A stretch of DNA of 64,000 nt from assembly GCA_005406025.1 (NCBI GenBank), contig BGZK01000014.1:434001-498000 (forward strand). Direction: 5' to 3'. The notes beneath the pieces are model-generated. The model was not told the DNA's origin, did not search any database, and saw only the letters and a list, made by a program, of their open reading frames with translations. Positions 23,025-36,234 of this stretch are shown here, piece after piece (the first letter of the stretch is position 1; the number at the start of each line of letters is the position of its first letter). The translations under genes were made by a program, and so were the position numbers. The DNA is from Eumeta japonica. Its lineage: Eukaryota; Arthropoda; Insecta; Lepidoptera; Psychidae.

Positions 23025-25425
23025 GGCACTATGTTACTCAATCAATTTATTAAAAAATCATCATTTACCCATTGATTTCTATAAGCTTTCATTTGATATT
23101 ATTGTCATAATTCTAACTAAAAAATGGATTGAAATAGCACGGTATGTAGATATGAATACGTAAAAGTGCAGGAAGAGCAATAACTATTTTGTTATTTAAA
23201 AAAACAACTAAATATTATTACAAAAAAAAAAGAAGAAATAATACTCTATCAATTACTTACATATAAATTTTTTACCTGTAACAAAATATCTAATAAATTA
23301 AGTAATTTTCAAGATATTAACAAATACTAACTAGAAACATTTAAAGGGGAATGTGTTGAAACGCTATTTGTGATGTTATACCTTTTTTCTAATTATGTTT
23401 TCAATTATGCCGAAGTGCCAACTGAGCGCTCCTGCGCCGCGAGCCAGCCAGTCCGCAGCGCAGGCACACTAGTTTGCCACGTAAACGTTTTACATTACAT
23501 ACGAATTTAATTATAGTCAGAAAAAAATACGGCACTTACGAGACGCAAGGACAATTTGATTAGTACACAACTCGTTTAGGATAGGGCAGTAAAATTAAAA
23601 AATTAAAATCAAGGCACCGAACGACACGTCTTTTGGGCAAAATCGGAAACGCTGCCGGCTCCCAGACGGGCCCGGATCCCTTAATCGCGGAATCATCTCG
23701 TCAGCTATCTCTAATAGAATGGAAGGCTTCGTGAAAATTCTATCAAACGCAGACGCTCATTAGCCCCGCGAAGGACTAAAGGTGATTATCCATCGGGGCC
23801 CTTTGTGAATACCACTCTCGAAATCTCGAATCGAAGGCCTGAATAGGAAGTATTGTGCCTGTGTGGAAATCGAGTTTGCTCGGCGCTTACGTCTGATCAG
23901 CACTTAATGTGGCTATCGACTTTAATTTTATAGTCACCTATATATTTGGCTAACGTCCCGCTATGAAAATTGAAAATTATTCTTAAATTATCGTTTCTTT
24001 CCAAGATAAGAATACCGAATGTACATTACATAAATCGTTCGAGGTATACAATTACTACTCAATGCCATCAAGCTTTCAAGTCTACTTAGACTTACTTCAA
24101 GTCTAAATTATACAGGCTTTTTATGTTCCGAAACGACTGAGTAGTCCGAGTTTGTTATCCTTCGAAGTAATATTAACTTTCACAGAACTCCTTAAGTTTT
24201 TATTTGAAGAGACATCGACGTAGCCTATTTCACGCGACCTTTTAAGGTATTAAATTATGAAAACAATAATCATAAGCGTATTATTGTGTTATATAATATG
24301 ACAAGTACAGAACGTTTTACTTTTGTATATACATAGATATACTATTCTAGATTATGTATACATATATATTAGCTATTGCAAGCAGTTCCGCCTACGTAAA
24401 CAAGGGTTAGTATATGTGATGCTAGATGGATTTTTTTTGAATAGGATTTGAGTGAAATCCATTCTAAGTTACTACTCTAACATAACTATGTCAGTAACTA
24501 TGTCAAAGTTCATGTCAATCTGCCCTATAGTTTCGGAGATCTCGTGAAGAGTCAGTCAGTCACACAGTGGTATTTAGCTTATATTTATAATATATATTTA
24601 AAATCGTGCCTATTTCCCATAAGGCTAGGTAGAGACTAAAGATTTTCACATGGTACAATTTTTGCATATCTCTCTTGCTTCACTGATATATTTTCATGCA
24701 CGCTCGTCGGTTTCGAGTGCCGACTAATTTTGTCTGCACACGCACGCACGCACATAAAAAATATATATATATATGTGTTGGAGGTTGTGAGATTATAGAT
24801 TATAATGGGCTTGGTGACGTGTCGCAAGGGTTTTGAATATTAAAATATATAAAATAAAATTTTTACATAACATTTCAAAACTAACGGCATAATGTTTTTT
24901 TACCACTACAGCTCAAAACATGCTATTGGTGCTGGAAAATGCAATGCAAAACTGTTTTTTTTCCTCTAGGGAGTAAAAGAGACTCGAATTTTGCACGTTT
25001 CAAAAACAATTTCGCGCAGCTTGATTTTGTTTTTGTCTTTTGTCCATTAAAAGTTATCAATGATAAGTAAAAAAAAAAAAACAGTGTGTGTCTGATACAC
25101 GACGTGAAGTAAAACTTCTCTGGTACAATGTGCAGGAATCCGTGCCTATGGAAGTTTCACTTCAATACTACTCAATTATAATAATAAAAATTTAAGACGC
25201 TGTAGGCACAAAACATAATCCTTTATAAATAAACAAGCTTTCTGGTCGCGGTTTCGCCCCTCTGATTATAAAATATGGAACACATTCTAAATCTACGCGG
25301 AAGTCTTATTTGTAGTATATCTGTTTGTAATGTTGCGAAACTTTCTGAGCTCGAACATATTGTGAAGTTACTAAGAAGTATTTTATTTGAATGATACATA
25401 TTTATAGAAATAAAATCTATATCCT
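23025..25425. other. Gene-free interval with G+C-rich patch
   Basis: No gene was recognised. 23420-23930 is richer in G+C than its surroundings and looks single-copy. A CACG/AT microsatellite lies at about 24738-24776. The words at about 24420-24560 (TTCATGTCAATCTGCCC, TTTCGGAGATCTCG, GTCAGTCAGTCA) look like a decayed lepidopteran repeat interior. Confidence 0.35.
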
Positions 25426-25426
25426 C

Positions 25427-25560
25427 TTCGATATAGAAAGCGTTAATTCATCATTTATATAAAATAATTTTGCTTCCAATCCCAATCTCGTTCCAACTTT
25501 CGATTCTAGTCCCATTCTCTAATTTTCTTCGTTATTTAAAAATTCGAGCGCGTCGTGACC
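25427..25560 (+). repeat. Degenerate GATTCC-type repeat, short copy
   Basis: CCAATCCCAATCTCGTTCC and CGATTCTAGTCCCATTCTC follow the same style as the other copies. Boundaries are uncertain. Confidence 0.4.
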
Positions 25561-27690
25561 AGAGAGTCGAGTGTAGGTTTTAATTTTTCTTTTTCTTTTG
25601 AACCTTGTTTTTATTGTGACGTCTATAGGCCCTCGATGCTAGTAATTATTATTTGCCTTGTAACTTCTCTAGCTAGATTTTGAAATAAAAATAACTTTTT
25701 TGACCTGGCATCCCATTTAAATGAAATAAAACCTGTTTAGTGCTCGGAGCCAAATTTTGTCTACCTGCGAAAATAATTTTGTAATTTCAGGACTCTACAC
25801 GAATAGACGCAAAGACTGATAAAAAATTTGAAAATAGTTTTTTCCTCATGTTACCTTTCTCCTATCGTTATCCTTTCCATTTTTCATACGTACCTTCAAT
25901 GTAGACACTCACCGGATTTCACTCTTTTATTATAAGTGTAAATGGCATTTAAATTGTTTTAGTATATAGAGAAATGAATAGTTGTATTGCATACGAGGGT
26001 AAAGTTATTTGCATCTCGAATCTTAGAATCTCTTGTTGCGCTCAGAATTCTACTTTGGAATCGCTCGATTCGCTCGAAATTCAACTATGGAATCCTTCGC
26101 TTACTTTGTATTCAAAATAAGTTCTCGATGCAAAGAAATAGACTTTGTATTATTATAAAAGAAAAAAGCTAATCCTGTAGAACAAACCTATTGAGAAAAA
26201 ATCTTTAATTTCTATTAATACAGCCACATGAGTGAATTTGGCCGGTTCTTTTTAGCGGTTCACTTTTCTTTAACTGCGTCATATTGTTTGCACATATATC
26301 AAATACGCGTGCAAACAACGCGATACAGTACCTAACGCAAATATGTTTTATATAGTTAAGTCCATTTCAACAATGTTTTATTATCAACATTGAATAATTA
26401 CAATTTTTCTATTATATCACCTAATGAGAGGTGCATTTTCAGGACAAAAGCGTAAGTAACATCTCATTCGCGTATTTTCGAGTATATTTTTCACAATCTT
26501 TCATTAATTGCTGAGAGGAAATAAATTTTTAAAATACTTTTTGGATAAATAAAGTATTTTGTCAACGAAATGCGTTACAATTTTCCATCAGCTAAGGCAC
26601 ACTATGGAACAGTGATTAAATATAATGGATTAATAAAGAGTACTATGATGAATTTTCTGATTTCGTTTTGAAATAGTTCATCAGATTTGAGGAAATATAA
26701 ATAAACGTTCTTTTTAAAAGCGAAATATTGATCGCGATGTAACGCTAGTGTCGAAGAAGGCTAATTACAATTTTTGAAGACAAGTGAGGTTCCCATAACT
26801 TACTGCGCCGGCGCAAGGACTACGCCTCGTATCTGTCTCCTTAAACCCATATATTGTTTGATTAACACGCCGCTGAGGCATTTTTTACACCCCCATAATT
26901 CTTTTTTTTGAAGTGAAACTGCGAATGCGAATGCGACTTTCAACAAGGTTGGGTTAAACGTTTAATGGTACCACGGTGGGGGTATGAAAGCACTGTTGCG
27001 TTAAACGTTCAACGCTTCTGGGGACGGAGAATAGAAAGAGACAGAATGAGAGTGAATGCGTGGCACTCGAACGCATGCGCTTAGTATACCTGTTACAAGC
27101 CAGCGCAAGCGTTAGCAACGAGTAGCGTCCTATATTCCTACGCAAGAGGGAGAGAGAAAGAAAGATACACAAAGGTAGAAAGTAGGAGAGAGAAAGAGAG
27201 TGAGTTGGTAGACCCCAAGAACATGCGCTTGGTTATTCAAACATTTCGTATCTTACTTTAGATATCATAATCCCATTGTAAATTTTCTAGATTTGGATAT
27301 TTCTCTACTCGAAAATGATAATTAAAAGATACGATCAATTGTGAATTGTAAGCAATGTTAATAAAGTTTGTCTTAAAGAAACAATATGAGTTCACTAAAA
27401 ATAAATTTCTACCCCTTCCTATTTTCATTTCCACATTACGAAGTTTCACTTCTTCCGCGCGGAGGGACTCCACGCACTATTTTTTATTTCAGGTGTGCTG
27501 TTTGGAATCGACTGCGTAGAGTGTATTTCGGGGCATGGAGCGCACGGGTTATGTGATTTGCATTAAAGCCTTATTGATCGTTTTGATTGCTACAGTCAGA
27601 ATTCAATCCCGGATCTTCTAGTTCGAACCGACCTATTGACCGCTCGACCTACAACTATTATTATAGGTTGGGTTATTTTAGGTTACGTAT
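25561..27690. other. Gene-free interval
   Basis: No gene was recognised. A 32-bp unit (CGCTC...GGAATC...) occurs twice in tandem at 26039-26100. 26930-27205 contains G+C-richer words and a GA-rich tract (27145-27205). The short frames here are AT-driven. Confidence 0.35.
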
Positions 27691-27696
27691 ATAGTA

Positions 27697-28085
27697 CTAG
27701 CTTTCGCCCGCGGCTCTGCTTGCGAGCACATAGAATGAATTACTCCATCTTGTATATCGACTGATCACACTTCCAGTCATGACGCCAGTCACTATTCGGT
27801 TCTCGATTCTGACCCCGTTCCTGCTCTCGATACCGATTTGTCTAACTCTCGATTCCGACTTCGGTCGCGTTCTTGATCCTAGTCCCGCTCTCAGCACTGA
27901 TTTCGATGCCGATCCTCATTTTGATTTTAGTCACGCTTTTGATTTTAATTTCGGTCTCATACTCCATTTTGATCTCGTTCTCGTTTATCGATTCTGCTCT
28001 CCGTTCCGCTTGCAATTTCTATTCTACAACCGGTCACAGTTCCGATTTGGACCAAGCCAGCGAATGCTAGTATCAAACTAAAATT
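27697..28085 (-). repeat. Degenerate GATTCC-type repeat with Helitron-like CTAG end
   Basis: The left edge reads A, then CTAGCTTTCGCCCGCGGCTC, which on the minus strand is a Helitron-like 3' terminus (GCGGGCGAAAGCTAG^T). The body is a long run of CGATTCTGACCCCGTTCC-like words. The 100-codon plus frame at 27779-28081 (rich in Phe, Asp, Leu, Pro) follows from this base pattern and is not a protein gene. A non-autonomous Helitron is the best explanation; the far end is not resolved. Confidence 0.55.
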
Positions 28086-29318
28086 TAGGCTGTGTTACTA
28101 GCATAGCATAGTTTTTTATGCGTGAAATTTCTTATACAATTGTTATAATTATTTATAGATTTATTTGTAGAAATAAAATTCATCTAAAACCGTCTATCGT
28201 TTAATTTTAAAATTTTACTATGTGTAAATAAAATTTCATCTAAAACAAAATTATAAACAATTATTTATAATGGAACAAAGATAAAGCCTCTATAGTTTTA
28301 TACATTAGTGCAGATTAGCATTGATAAAAAAATACTGCGTGCCATTAATTAAAGAAGATTTTCTGACAATAAATGTGTATTCGTGCAGTCCATGCAACAG
28401 TATATGCACATAGGTCTTTATTCGTCAGTGAAACGCATCCTTCTATTTTATCTATACTAATGGTGTAAATAAAGAAACGTTATTGTAAATAAAGAAACTT
28501 TGCCGCATTAACTTACTGTCAAAATTACTGAAGTTAAAAGCACGAAAGTTGTTTCATTATAGATATTTTTGTAGAAATAGAGCTGCCAAAACTAGCGTTG
28601 TCACGTTCATATGTTTTAGATATGATTATGACAGAGAAATTATATGTACGCACTTCTTGATGAAACGACGCCATTTTGAAATATTTTACATAGAATACCT
28701 TATAGACTTATATAATACACTAGATAGACAAGCAGGAAAACCAAAAGTTGGATTTCTTGAAAAATGTGAAATATAAATAGAAATTATCGAATCAATTTAT
28801 ATACTTTCTTTTATTATTTATTTATTGATATCTACATAAGTACATGGGTATGTATAAGTTCTTCATTGTTTTTTTACGATAACACATCGCTTCCGACGTA
28901 AACATGTTTGAAAAAGTAAACGTAAAAGAAGCCAAACTATTTTCGGCGTAAATTATTTTGATTTATTTTGCAACTTAAATGAACTTTATGAAGGAACTAT
29001 GGTTATGACAATGACAAATATTGCGAGCACTGATCTAAAGGTGTCTGCGCACGATCCAGTTCGTCTAGTCAATGGCAAAACAATGGAGAAGTTGTGGGTT
29101 GCGGATGGTTGCGGCAAACCAGCGCCCGCGCTCAGGCGATTCCTAACAAAACATCTATTAACTTAAGTCTGTGAAGTGAAGTGCTCGTACTCTTTGATAG
29201 TTCCATAATATGATATTTCTCGAATAACGGGATGTTCCTTTGCTGGTACTATGAAATTATAATAAACATTTATTATTTTCATTTATATGTACATAACAAA
29301 CAGATTGCATATATATAA
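28086..29318. other. Gene-free AT-rich interval
   Basis: No gene was recognised. A 22-bp-scale tandem duplication (GTAAATAAAGAAAC) lies at about 28465-28500. 29035-29160 is a G+C-richer patch of unknown nature. Confidence 0.4.
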
Positions 29319-29560
29319 CTAGCTTTCGTTCGCGACTCCATCCGCTTGGACATATATATACCTTCATCTTTTGTGTCGACTAATCATGCTGTCAACTATG
29401 ATTCCATTTCGGTCCCGCTGTGGATTTCAATTCCGGTCCAATTTGTCCGATATAATCACGGGCCGATGTTGATATTGATCGTCTCTTGAACATTGCTGTT
29501 TCCAATCGCTATATTAAAAAATCATTCTATGTTTACGGAGGCGAAGCCGGGGGCAAAACT
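29319..29560 (-). repeat. Degenerate GATTCC-type repeat with Helitron-like CTAG end
   Basis: Begins CTAGCTTTCGTTCGCGACTC and continues with ATTCCATTTCGGTCCCGCTG and similar words. It is followed at 29537-29560 by GGAGGCGAAGCCGGGGGCAAAA, which looks like a plus-strand Helitron 3' hairpin (GGC-GAA-GCC). Two remnants in opposite orientation may therefore abut. Confidence 0.5.
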
Positions 29561-29599
29561 TATTTTTATAAATTACAGTCTATATGTTATTCTGATATA

Positions 29600-29604
<5 letters not shown>

Positions 29605-29642
<38 letters not shown>
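29605..29642. repeat. (AT)n microsatellite
   Basis: About 38 bp of perfect TA repeat. Confidence 0.95.
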
Positions 29643-29646
<4 letters not shown>

Positions 29647-30054
29647 ACGCTAACTATATTATAGTACTATTTGATTTTTATTCGTACTATATTACCTTAC
29701 TATTTTATTTGGACATAATACAATAATTTGATACCATCAAGTGAATATAATCATGAAACCAAAACATGAATAGTGCAACTCGTCAATGCTTACTAGAAAA
29801 GTTACATTTCTTCGGCGTGATTTAAAAAATGTTTTTATTTGCATGCAAATAATTAATTGTAATAAAATAAAAAAAAGGACTGGAATGGAATAGTCAACAC
29901 GGTTGTAAAAAATTAGTGTAATTCGAAAAATTAAAAAACAAAGATATATTTTTTTAAATAACTTTTGACTTAATTTTGAGCATTTTTTACACCAAATGTT
30001 GCCTGATCCGAACCTTTGTTTATATACGTACAAATATATTTTATAGCTTAACAG

Positions 30055-30773
30055 AATGACAGTATTCCACGTTTATGTGGGCGTTAAAGGTTCGGCAGAG
30101 ACTTGGAGAGTACGGGATGATCCATGTGTTGTCTATAGTAACAGCCCTTCCACAAACACTCATAGTAGCTATCTGACCACCGTTATCAACGTCTCGGCGT
30201 CGATAAACAGGAAAACCCTTTTCCCCGGTTTGGGTATCAGTGACGATATGGCGTAAATATTTTTTTGAACATATGCCATATTATGTTAGATTTTGTTCCC
30301 CAGATGGTTCGTGTATGTCAAATAACGCCGTATCATTATCTCTAGCGGGTAGCTCAGCAAATATAATCTTGTCAATTTCGTCAGGTTGTATTTAATTTTC
30401 TAGCCAAAACAACATGTGACAGTGTGGTAAACTCCGGTTTTGCCTCTCGACAGTCGCATTACATTTTATTTTTCCGAAAATTTCTTCTTTTGTAAATTGT
30501 TAAATAAATTTCTTTATTTTTAAATGAAAGATTTTTGTTGTAATGCTACGTCGGTCGAAGTTCGTTGTCCAGAGAAAAGTTCTTGCTTAATTTCTTCCCA
30601 CTCGGGGTTGCAAATGAAGGTAACAATGTTTGTTACCTTACCGTTATCGTTACCTGACTTATAATCAGGCCTTTCGTAATTTCACATGTATGTCATAGCA
30701 TCTTGCGTTTTTTCATACACATATCGTGGCGAGGCGCATCCGCACAAACTTTCTTGTGTATAATATTAGTAGA
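30055..30773 (-). pseudogene. Decayed Helitron Rep fragment fused to a Helitron 5' end
   Basis: On the minus strand, translated pieces match the Rep part of the large Helitron at 57-63 kb: TQDAMTYM and CNPEWEEIKQELFS (about 30573-30735), the HUH-type motif as LPHCHMLFWL (His-Cys-His codons 30416-30424), and TIDNTWIIPYSPSLCRTFN with HINVEYC (about 30060-30135). Frameshifts and stops are frequent, and the helicase half is absent. Rep homology stops near 30740, immediately before a Helitron-like 5' terminus (TCTACTAATATTATA read inward from 30773). The leader and N-terminal region are therefore missing and the end is joined directly to mid-Rep sequence. It is a relict, older than the copy at 57-63 kb. 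Confidence 0.7.
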
Positions 30774-30798
30774 ATTTCCTTTGTTTGTATTGGTTTAC

Positions 30799-31146
30799 CT
30801 AGCTGTAATTTTTGAGGTGTCGTGTAGGGGAGCCTAGGGTTTTGAGAGCGGTCGGGTAATGGGAGCAAGGCGAAATTATGCACAGTTCCGCGATCATAAA
30901 CACTTGGCCGCTCCCGTCGACCATCGCGAAACCTCGCCTGACGAACCGGGTGGTGCCGGACGAACACGAGTCGTTAGTACCATGCATTAAGTTTACGAAG
31001 CTTATAAAAAACTGCCGATTGCCAGCGCCAAGGCAAGCGTGAAAGATGAGGGCAAGGCAACGTGTTAACCAATTAGTAAATCTAAAGATTACCACCTACA
31101 ACTTCGCAAACTCACAAACTTTATCTGTTTATAATATTAGTACAGA
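30799..31146 (-). mobile_element. Candidate non-autonomous Helitron
   Basis: The minus strand begins at 31146 with TCTGTACTAATATTATAAAC, the lepidopteran Helitron 5' style, and reaches CTAG at 30799-30802. The base after CTAG is G rather than the expected T, so the 3' boundary is uncertain. The interior is G+C-richer than the surroundings; the 84- and 98-codon frames in it have no family resemblance. Confidence 0.4.
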
Positions 31147-33360
31147 AGTACATACTATAAATTAAAATTTGAAATAATAACAATTATTAAGTGACAAATA
31201 TATTTAAATTTTTCACGTTGACGTCATTTCGTTGCGATCTTCCATTTCGCATTCACCTCCACAAAACTAACCGAATGATGTAACTATTGAATTTGCTAAT
31301 TCAGTTTTTCTGTATCTCCGCGGCTCGATTGAATTTAAAAAATCGGCCGGGCCTAAAATCACCTCTTCTAATGCCAAAGTTCTAGGACACCCACGCCAAA
31401 AATCTTAGGAAGTGGGAACGATAAGAAATCGACAAGGCTGAGAGAGGGGTGAGCGGAGAGGTTATACCCCTCGGGGGTGTATTGTCACCTATTTGGTGAC
31501 AGGAAATTTAAAAAATAGATTTTAAAAATTCATGTGATGTAGTGCAAATCGTTGTCGAGGACGAATAACATAACAACAATGTTATATTACCTAAAAATGA
31601 ATGGCGCTAAACAAAAGTACGTTTGGAAAAAAAATGTACAATGATTTTTCAGGGAAGAAACCCACATAAATAAATATGGCAAGCAATACTTTATTAAACC
31701 TGCCGTGCCGACCCTTGGCTTTTCACTCCTGTATTGGAAATATGTACGGCTTTAGCGGGTGTTGTATCTGTATAAATATAGAAAAGGAATCACACAGACG
31801 CAGGACAATAACATATGACAATATTGTTTTTATAATTATCGGCCAATTAAAAATTTCTACTCACGTGCAGTAAGGTTTTTCGTATTTTCTTGTTAATGAT
31901 TTATCAACGAGATGAAAGTCATCTAAAAGTAATTAGTCGTAATTCGTCATTTGCATCGGTCAAAAGTCACAGTAGAGGGCTGAGAGTTATTTTCTGATTT
32001 TGTAGCAACCTTTTAAACGTATTTCATAGTGGGCCATTTTACAGGTTGATCTTTGCTATGGGCCTGTAGTCTATAACATAAGTCTATTGAATATTGATTT
32101 AAATGGATAATAGTTATTGTTCATTAATAGTAAATAAAGTTAGGTCAAATATAATACAATGTATTTATTATAATATGTTATAATAACAATGACTAAAGAA
32201 TTTCAGTTTCTTTTCATAACTAGTAGCGCTACTATGATATAATAAAGAAAATAAGGGAGAGTATAAAAATTTTTTTAACATATTAAAACGTACATATTTT
32301 TTGAAGGGTTTTCAATGAAGGGAACATTAATTTTTAATAATATTATTCATAAGTGTGGAAAATGAGAATTGATTGTATGCGCTTTTTAATTTCAAAAATA
32401 GATATTTTTGTATTTATGCTACCTAACCAAATGCAAGTATTTATAAATAAATGTTAAGTACATTTTTTAAATTGTTCATAAAACAAATCAGGAAACAGGA
32501 AAATACTTCTGTGTAAATTGTGTTGCATAATAAATATCCACGCTTTGTCTTCTTTATGAATTCAAAGGATTTAGATTCAATAGCTACGCCAGATTACGTG
32601 TTTCAAATAAGCAATGTATAGTCGCATTCGTTTTCATTGTCGATGGCAAGCGAACGTGTGATATATATTGATGATTTGGCGCTTTATTAACTGGTCTCAA
32701 GTTACCCTCTAATATAATCGTTGTCGTAATTGTATTACAGTCAGAGACGCCTATCGTTATGTGGTGTTGTTTATTAAAATTTTGTTTTCAAAAACACCTT
32801 ATAAAATTAAGGCCATTTATTATGTAGTTGTATGTTAGCGTTGTAAACCGTATTGCGGTCACAGCTTTCTTATTAGTTTTCATGCGTGAATATTTTAAAA
32901 TAAAATCCTAGTTTAGTGTATAATTAACATTAAGTTCAATATACAGATAGTGTTCAAAGTAGATACAATAACTGGCAAGTTAATCTCAATAATCTGGTAA
33001 TTTAAAAATCTCCTGTAGTTGAATTTTATAACTTTCTTGCTATAATTTGATTAACATATAAAAAAAAAATACATAGTAGATTCAACTTCGCAAATGCAAA
33101 TTGATATAATCCTGACTTTCTTGATTACAAAATGTGTTATTGCCTCTAATTTATTATAAATGTTAAGTAGGGGAAATAAGTAAATATATACTTTTTCAAC
33201 CCAATCCAAATCTTGATAGAACGTTTTTAAGTTTCAAAGATCTCTATTTTACTGAAGTTAAATGCCAAAATCACGTTAATGTCTACTGATTAAAATTTAG
33301 ATTTATTTTCTAAAATAATTATTAAAAAAAATTGGTTGCCTGTAAAGTCGGTATACGGGC
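31147..33360. other. Gene-free interval
   Basis: No gene was recognised. Two small adjacent hairpins lie at 31464-31501 (stem CCCC/GGGG around TCG, then TGTCACC/GGTGACA around TATTT). The rest is AT-rich and featureless to me. Confidence 0.4.
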
Positions 33361-33367
33361 GAAAGTT

Positions 33368-33866
33368 TTACGTGACAACGACTTTGAGTGGTAAAATCAT
33401 TTTAATGTGAATATTCATTCGTATAGTAGGAAGAAGGATGAAATAATAGTAACAATTTAAAACATTTATTTATACAAAGAATTATATTTAAAACATTAAT
33501 TTATACAAAGAATCTCGCACTGAATTTCATATTAACAAAATTTTATTTTTACCTTTACACATACATACGTATTTATATACAAATATACATACAATAACTT
33601 GCAATACATTTGCGTACAATGAAACAGCGTTTACTACAACTTAACTTGTTCCTATCTGAGTGGAAGGGACGCGTGCCTTTCACTTTTTATGTCTGTCTCT
33701 CTCGCTCTTAGGCGGGCTAACCATGCCCGAGTGGAAGGGACGCGTGCCTCTCACTCGCTCTCATTGTGAGCGCATAACGTGAGCGGAGCGTAACGCAGTT
33801 TCTTGAAGTGTCACCCGGCAAACCAATTTATAAGACGTTGTCACGTCAAAATGAAGAACATAGTAA
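33368..33866. mobile_element. Candidate small inverted-repeat DNA transposon
   Basis: TTACGTGACAACGAC at about 33368 faces its near-complement GACGTTGTCACGTCA at about 33835-33850, giving 13 of 15 paired positions. Inside are a 29-bp tandem duplication (TTTATACAAAGAAT, 33460-33515) and two copies of GAGTGGAAGGGACGCGTGCC (33658 and 33730). No coding sequence is present. The type resembles abundant lepidopteran MITE-like repeats. Confidence 0.4.
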
Positions 33867-33869
33867 TAT

Positions 33870-35215
33870 TACCTTGGAAAATACTAAATTACAATATATG
33901 TAGTATAAGTTTTATGCGACTTCAAAAATACTAAAATATAAATAAAACAAAACTTTAATTAACTGAAACCAATATAGATTCGTCCAGTCTTGAAAATTTG
34001 TAGCAGTCAAAGCTGTATACAATAATTAGTAATTTATTTTGGGCAATAACTTTTTGCTCATTATTTATACATTTCCGAAAGCCATACGAAGCATTTTACT
34101 ATGTTTTCGTGCAATATTCAATTAGCAACTCGTATAATAATGATAACCTCATATAATACTGTCAGACCCGCATAACGGTTCAGCCAATCAGGAAGGCGTG
34201 AGAAAGCCTACATCGTACATCGTACATCGCATCGTCATAGGCGGTTTTTTCCTCTGCCTATACAAGACTACGCAACTTACAGGTGCCTCCTGTTGCAATG
34301 ACTATTCTCTCTCGTGATAGTGCAGAAAACGGTCATGTAAAAGTTATAGGATAAAATTAATAACCCTTCATACGCACCGACTTGAATTGTTTGATATAAG
34401 GCTTCCAATCGGTGGCGCTATCAATCGGGGCAAACGATGCAGCGGTGGAATTAGGTATAACTATTCAATCGGCATCGTTATGTGATGTTAACATTATGTC
34501 GACTATTACTACACAATTACTACTATAACTACGCAATTACGTCAATATACAGATGTAATTTTAAAACATCTAAACGTTACCGACCGAATCGTTTTCAGTT
34601 TACAGAATTGACCTGCGTTGTTTTAATGCCACCTCAGAAAACTAGTATTTAAAAGATGCATGATCGACTCAATTCAAAGGAGATTTGATAATTTTGATAT
34701 TTGATTAAAAAATTGATCTCGTGGGAGAACGATGAGAAAATCAGGCAATATACGGAACGAGCTTATGCCGCTAACTTGTAATACTTTATTACTATGAGAC
34801 GTGCCATCCCCGGCGCCGGCGCCGGCGCGGCCAGATCGATTACATATTACATTTTCTGGCTAATCCAGTTTTGACAAGTAGCGAACATGAGCCGCGGGCG
34901 AGCCGTCGCCGGCGTAGCCTCTATGAAGGCTTGCACGAAACGAGAAAAGTTTTTTGATCAGCGCGTGCAAGTTTATGCGCCGTGTCTTAGTTGGGTATAT
35001 TATGTTTTACTACTAGTGTTCAGCCGTGAATTCTAGGAACGTATAATTCATTCGAAGCTGAAGGCTCAGGTTGAAGTACGCGTAAAAGCCTATTTCTGCG
35101 TGGATGAAGAACATTGAACGTGGAGTTTGCGCAGATTGGTTACTGTAAATTAAATAACATGAAATTTGACAATTTCTTTCTCAAAAGCTGCTTAGTATAT
35201 TTATATTGATATGTA
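33870..35215. other. Gene-free interval with G+C island
   Basis: No gene was recognised. 34805-34835 contains a GGCGCC tandem, and 34880-34990 is G+C-rich; both look single-copy. A CATCGTA short tandem is at about 34211-34230. Confidence 0.4.
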
Positions 35216-35217
35216 TA

Positions 35218-35345
35218 CTAGCTTTTGTTCGCAATTCCGCTCTTGTTCACATAAAATGAATCCCTACATTTTTTATATCGACTGATGACGCCGTGTCGAT
35301 AGTGATCTCCATTTTGGTCCTGTTCTCGTCTCAAACTTTAAAGGT
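35218..35345 (-). repeat. Degenerate GATTCC-type repeat with Helitron-like CTAG end
   Basis: Begins CTAGCTTTTGTTCGCAATTC after an A. The next words (TTTTATATCGACTGATGACG, then TTTTGGTCCTGTTCTCGTC) parallel the start of the 27.7-kb copy (TATATCGACTGATCACAC). Short and truncated. Confidence 0.5.
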
Positions 35346-36230
35346 GTAATAATAATAGAGAACTACGTGATTTAAAATTATTTAAAAACGAAAACTCAAA
35401 AATAATTTCTTATATTCAATTATAGTTCCCAGTTTGAAAGAATTTTGTGTATAATTTCGTTTCTAGGAGGTGTATCAAAACCAAACATGCCCTATTTTTT
35501 AAGTTAGATATCCAGTAATATCACTGTCGAAACTGTTTTCGATTACGTGCAGTAGTTTCTTTGGAATACATTGAATAAGCAAACATATAGACAATCAGAA
35601 AAAAAAATTATATTTACTTAATTTTTCTTACCAAAAAACAAATTGAACTATTAAAATACACCCCGGTTTTATTTTAATAAAAATATACGAGGTCAACGGA
35701 ATAAAGTACAAAAATAAATACAAGATAACAATCTAGGGAACCACATCAGATATGAAGAACTGAAAATTTCCGTGTAATTTCGAGAGAAAATGAATCCCTC
35801 CCTCTCGCCCTAATTTATACTAATGCCAACAACACTAATGCTTTTTTTTTCTTATATCGTTAAGAAACACACATAAAAATGTTATCTTAATGGAATCACT
35901 GCCGAGTCGCGACTCGAAAATAATCGCTTTCGCGGCCCGCGGCCCCATTCTGCTAAGGGATGAGATACATTTTCAGCTAGCAGGGGGGGTTGGTAAAAAA
36001 ATTAATGTGGATATAAGTGAGTGCATAATAATTGTGCTATGCAAGGTCTCCGTATTCCATAAGGTTGAATGTGAACGCTCTGTTTCACTTTTTAGCATCT
36101 CTGCTACTTCTCAGCTGGACAACGATTTCGAATAAACTTATACTCGACTTTTCGTCAGATTTATGACTCCTTTACATGAGTTAAGTGACAAAAATAAGTA
36201 TAATATATAGCTGATTTAACAATAATAAAA
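35346..36230. other. Gene-free AT-rich interval
   Basis: No gene was recognised. The 81-codon frame at 35890-36135 has no family resemblance and no coding context. Confidence 0.4.
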
Positions 36231-36234
36231 AAAA

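Noticed and set aside
27600..27660. Possible tRNA or SINE head on the minus strand (GGTTCGAACTAG)
   Set aside because: The B-box-like word is imperfect and no A box at the right spacing or cloverleaf can be drawn.
27779..28081. 100-codon frame rich in Phe/Asp/Pro
   Set aside because: Lies wholly in the degenerate GATTCC-type repeat; the composition explains the open frame, and sister copies do not preserve it.
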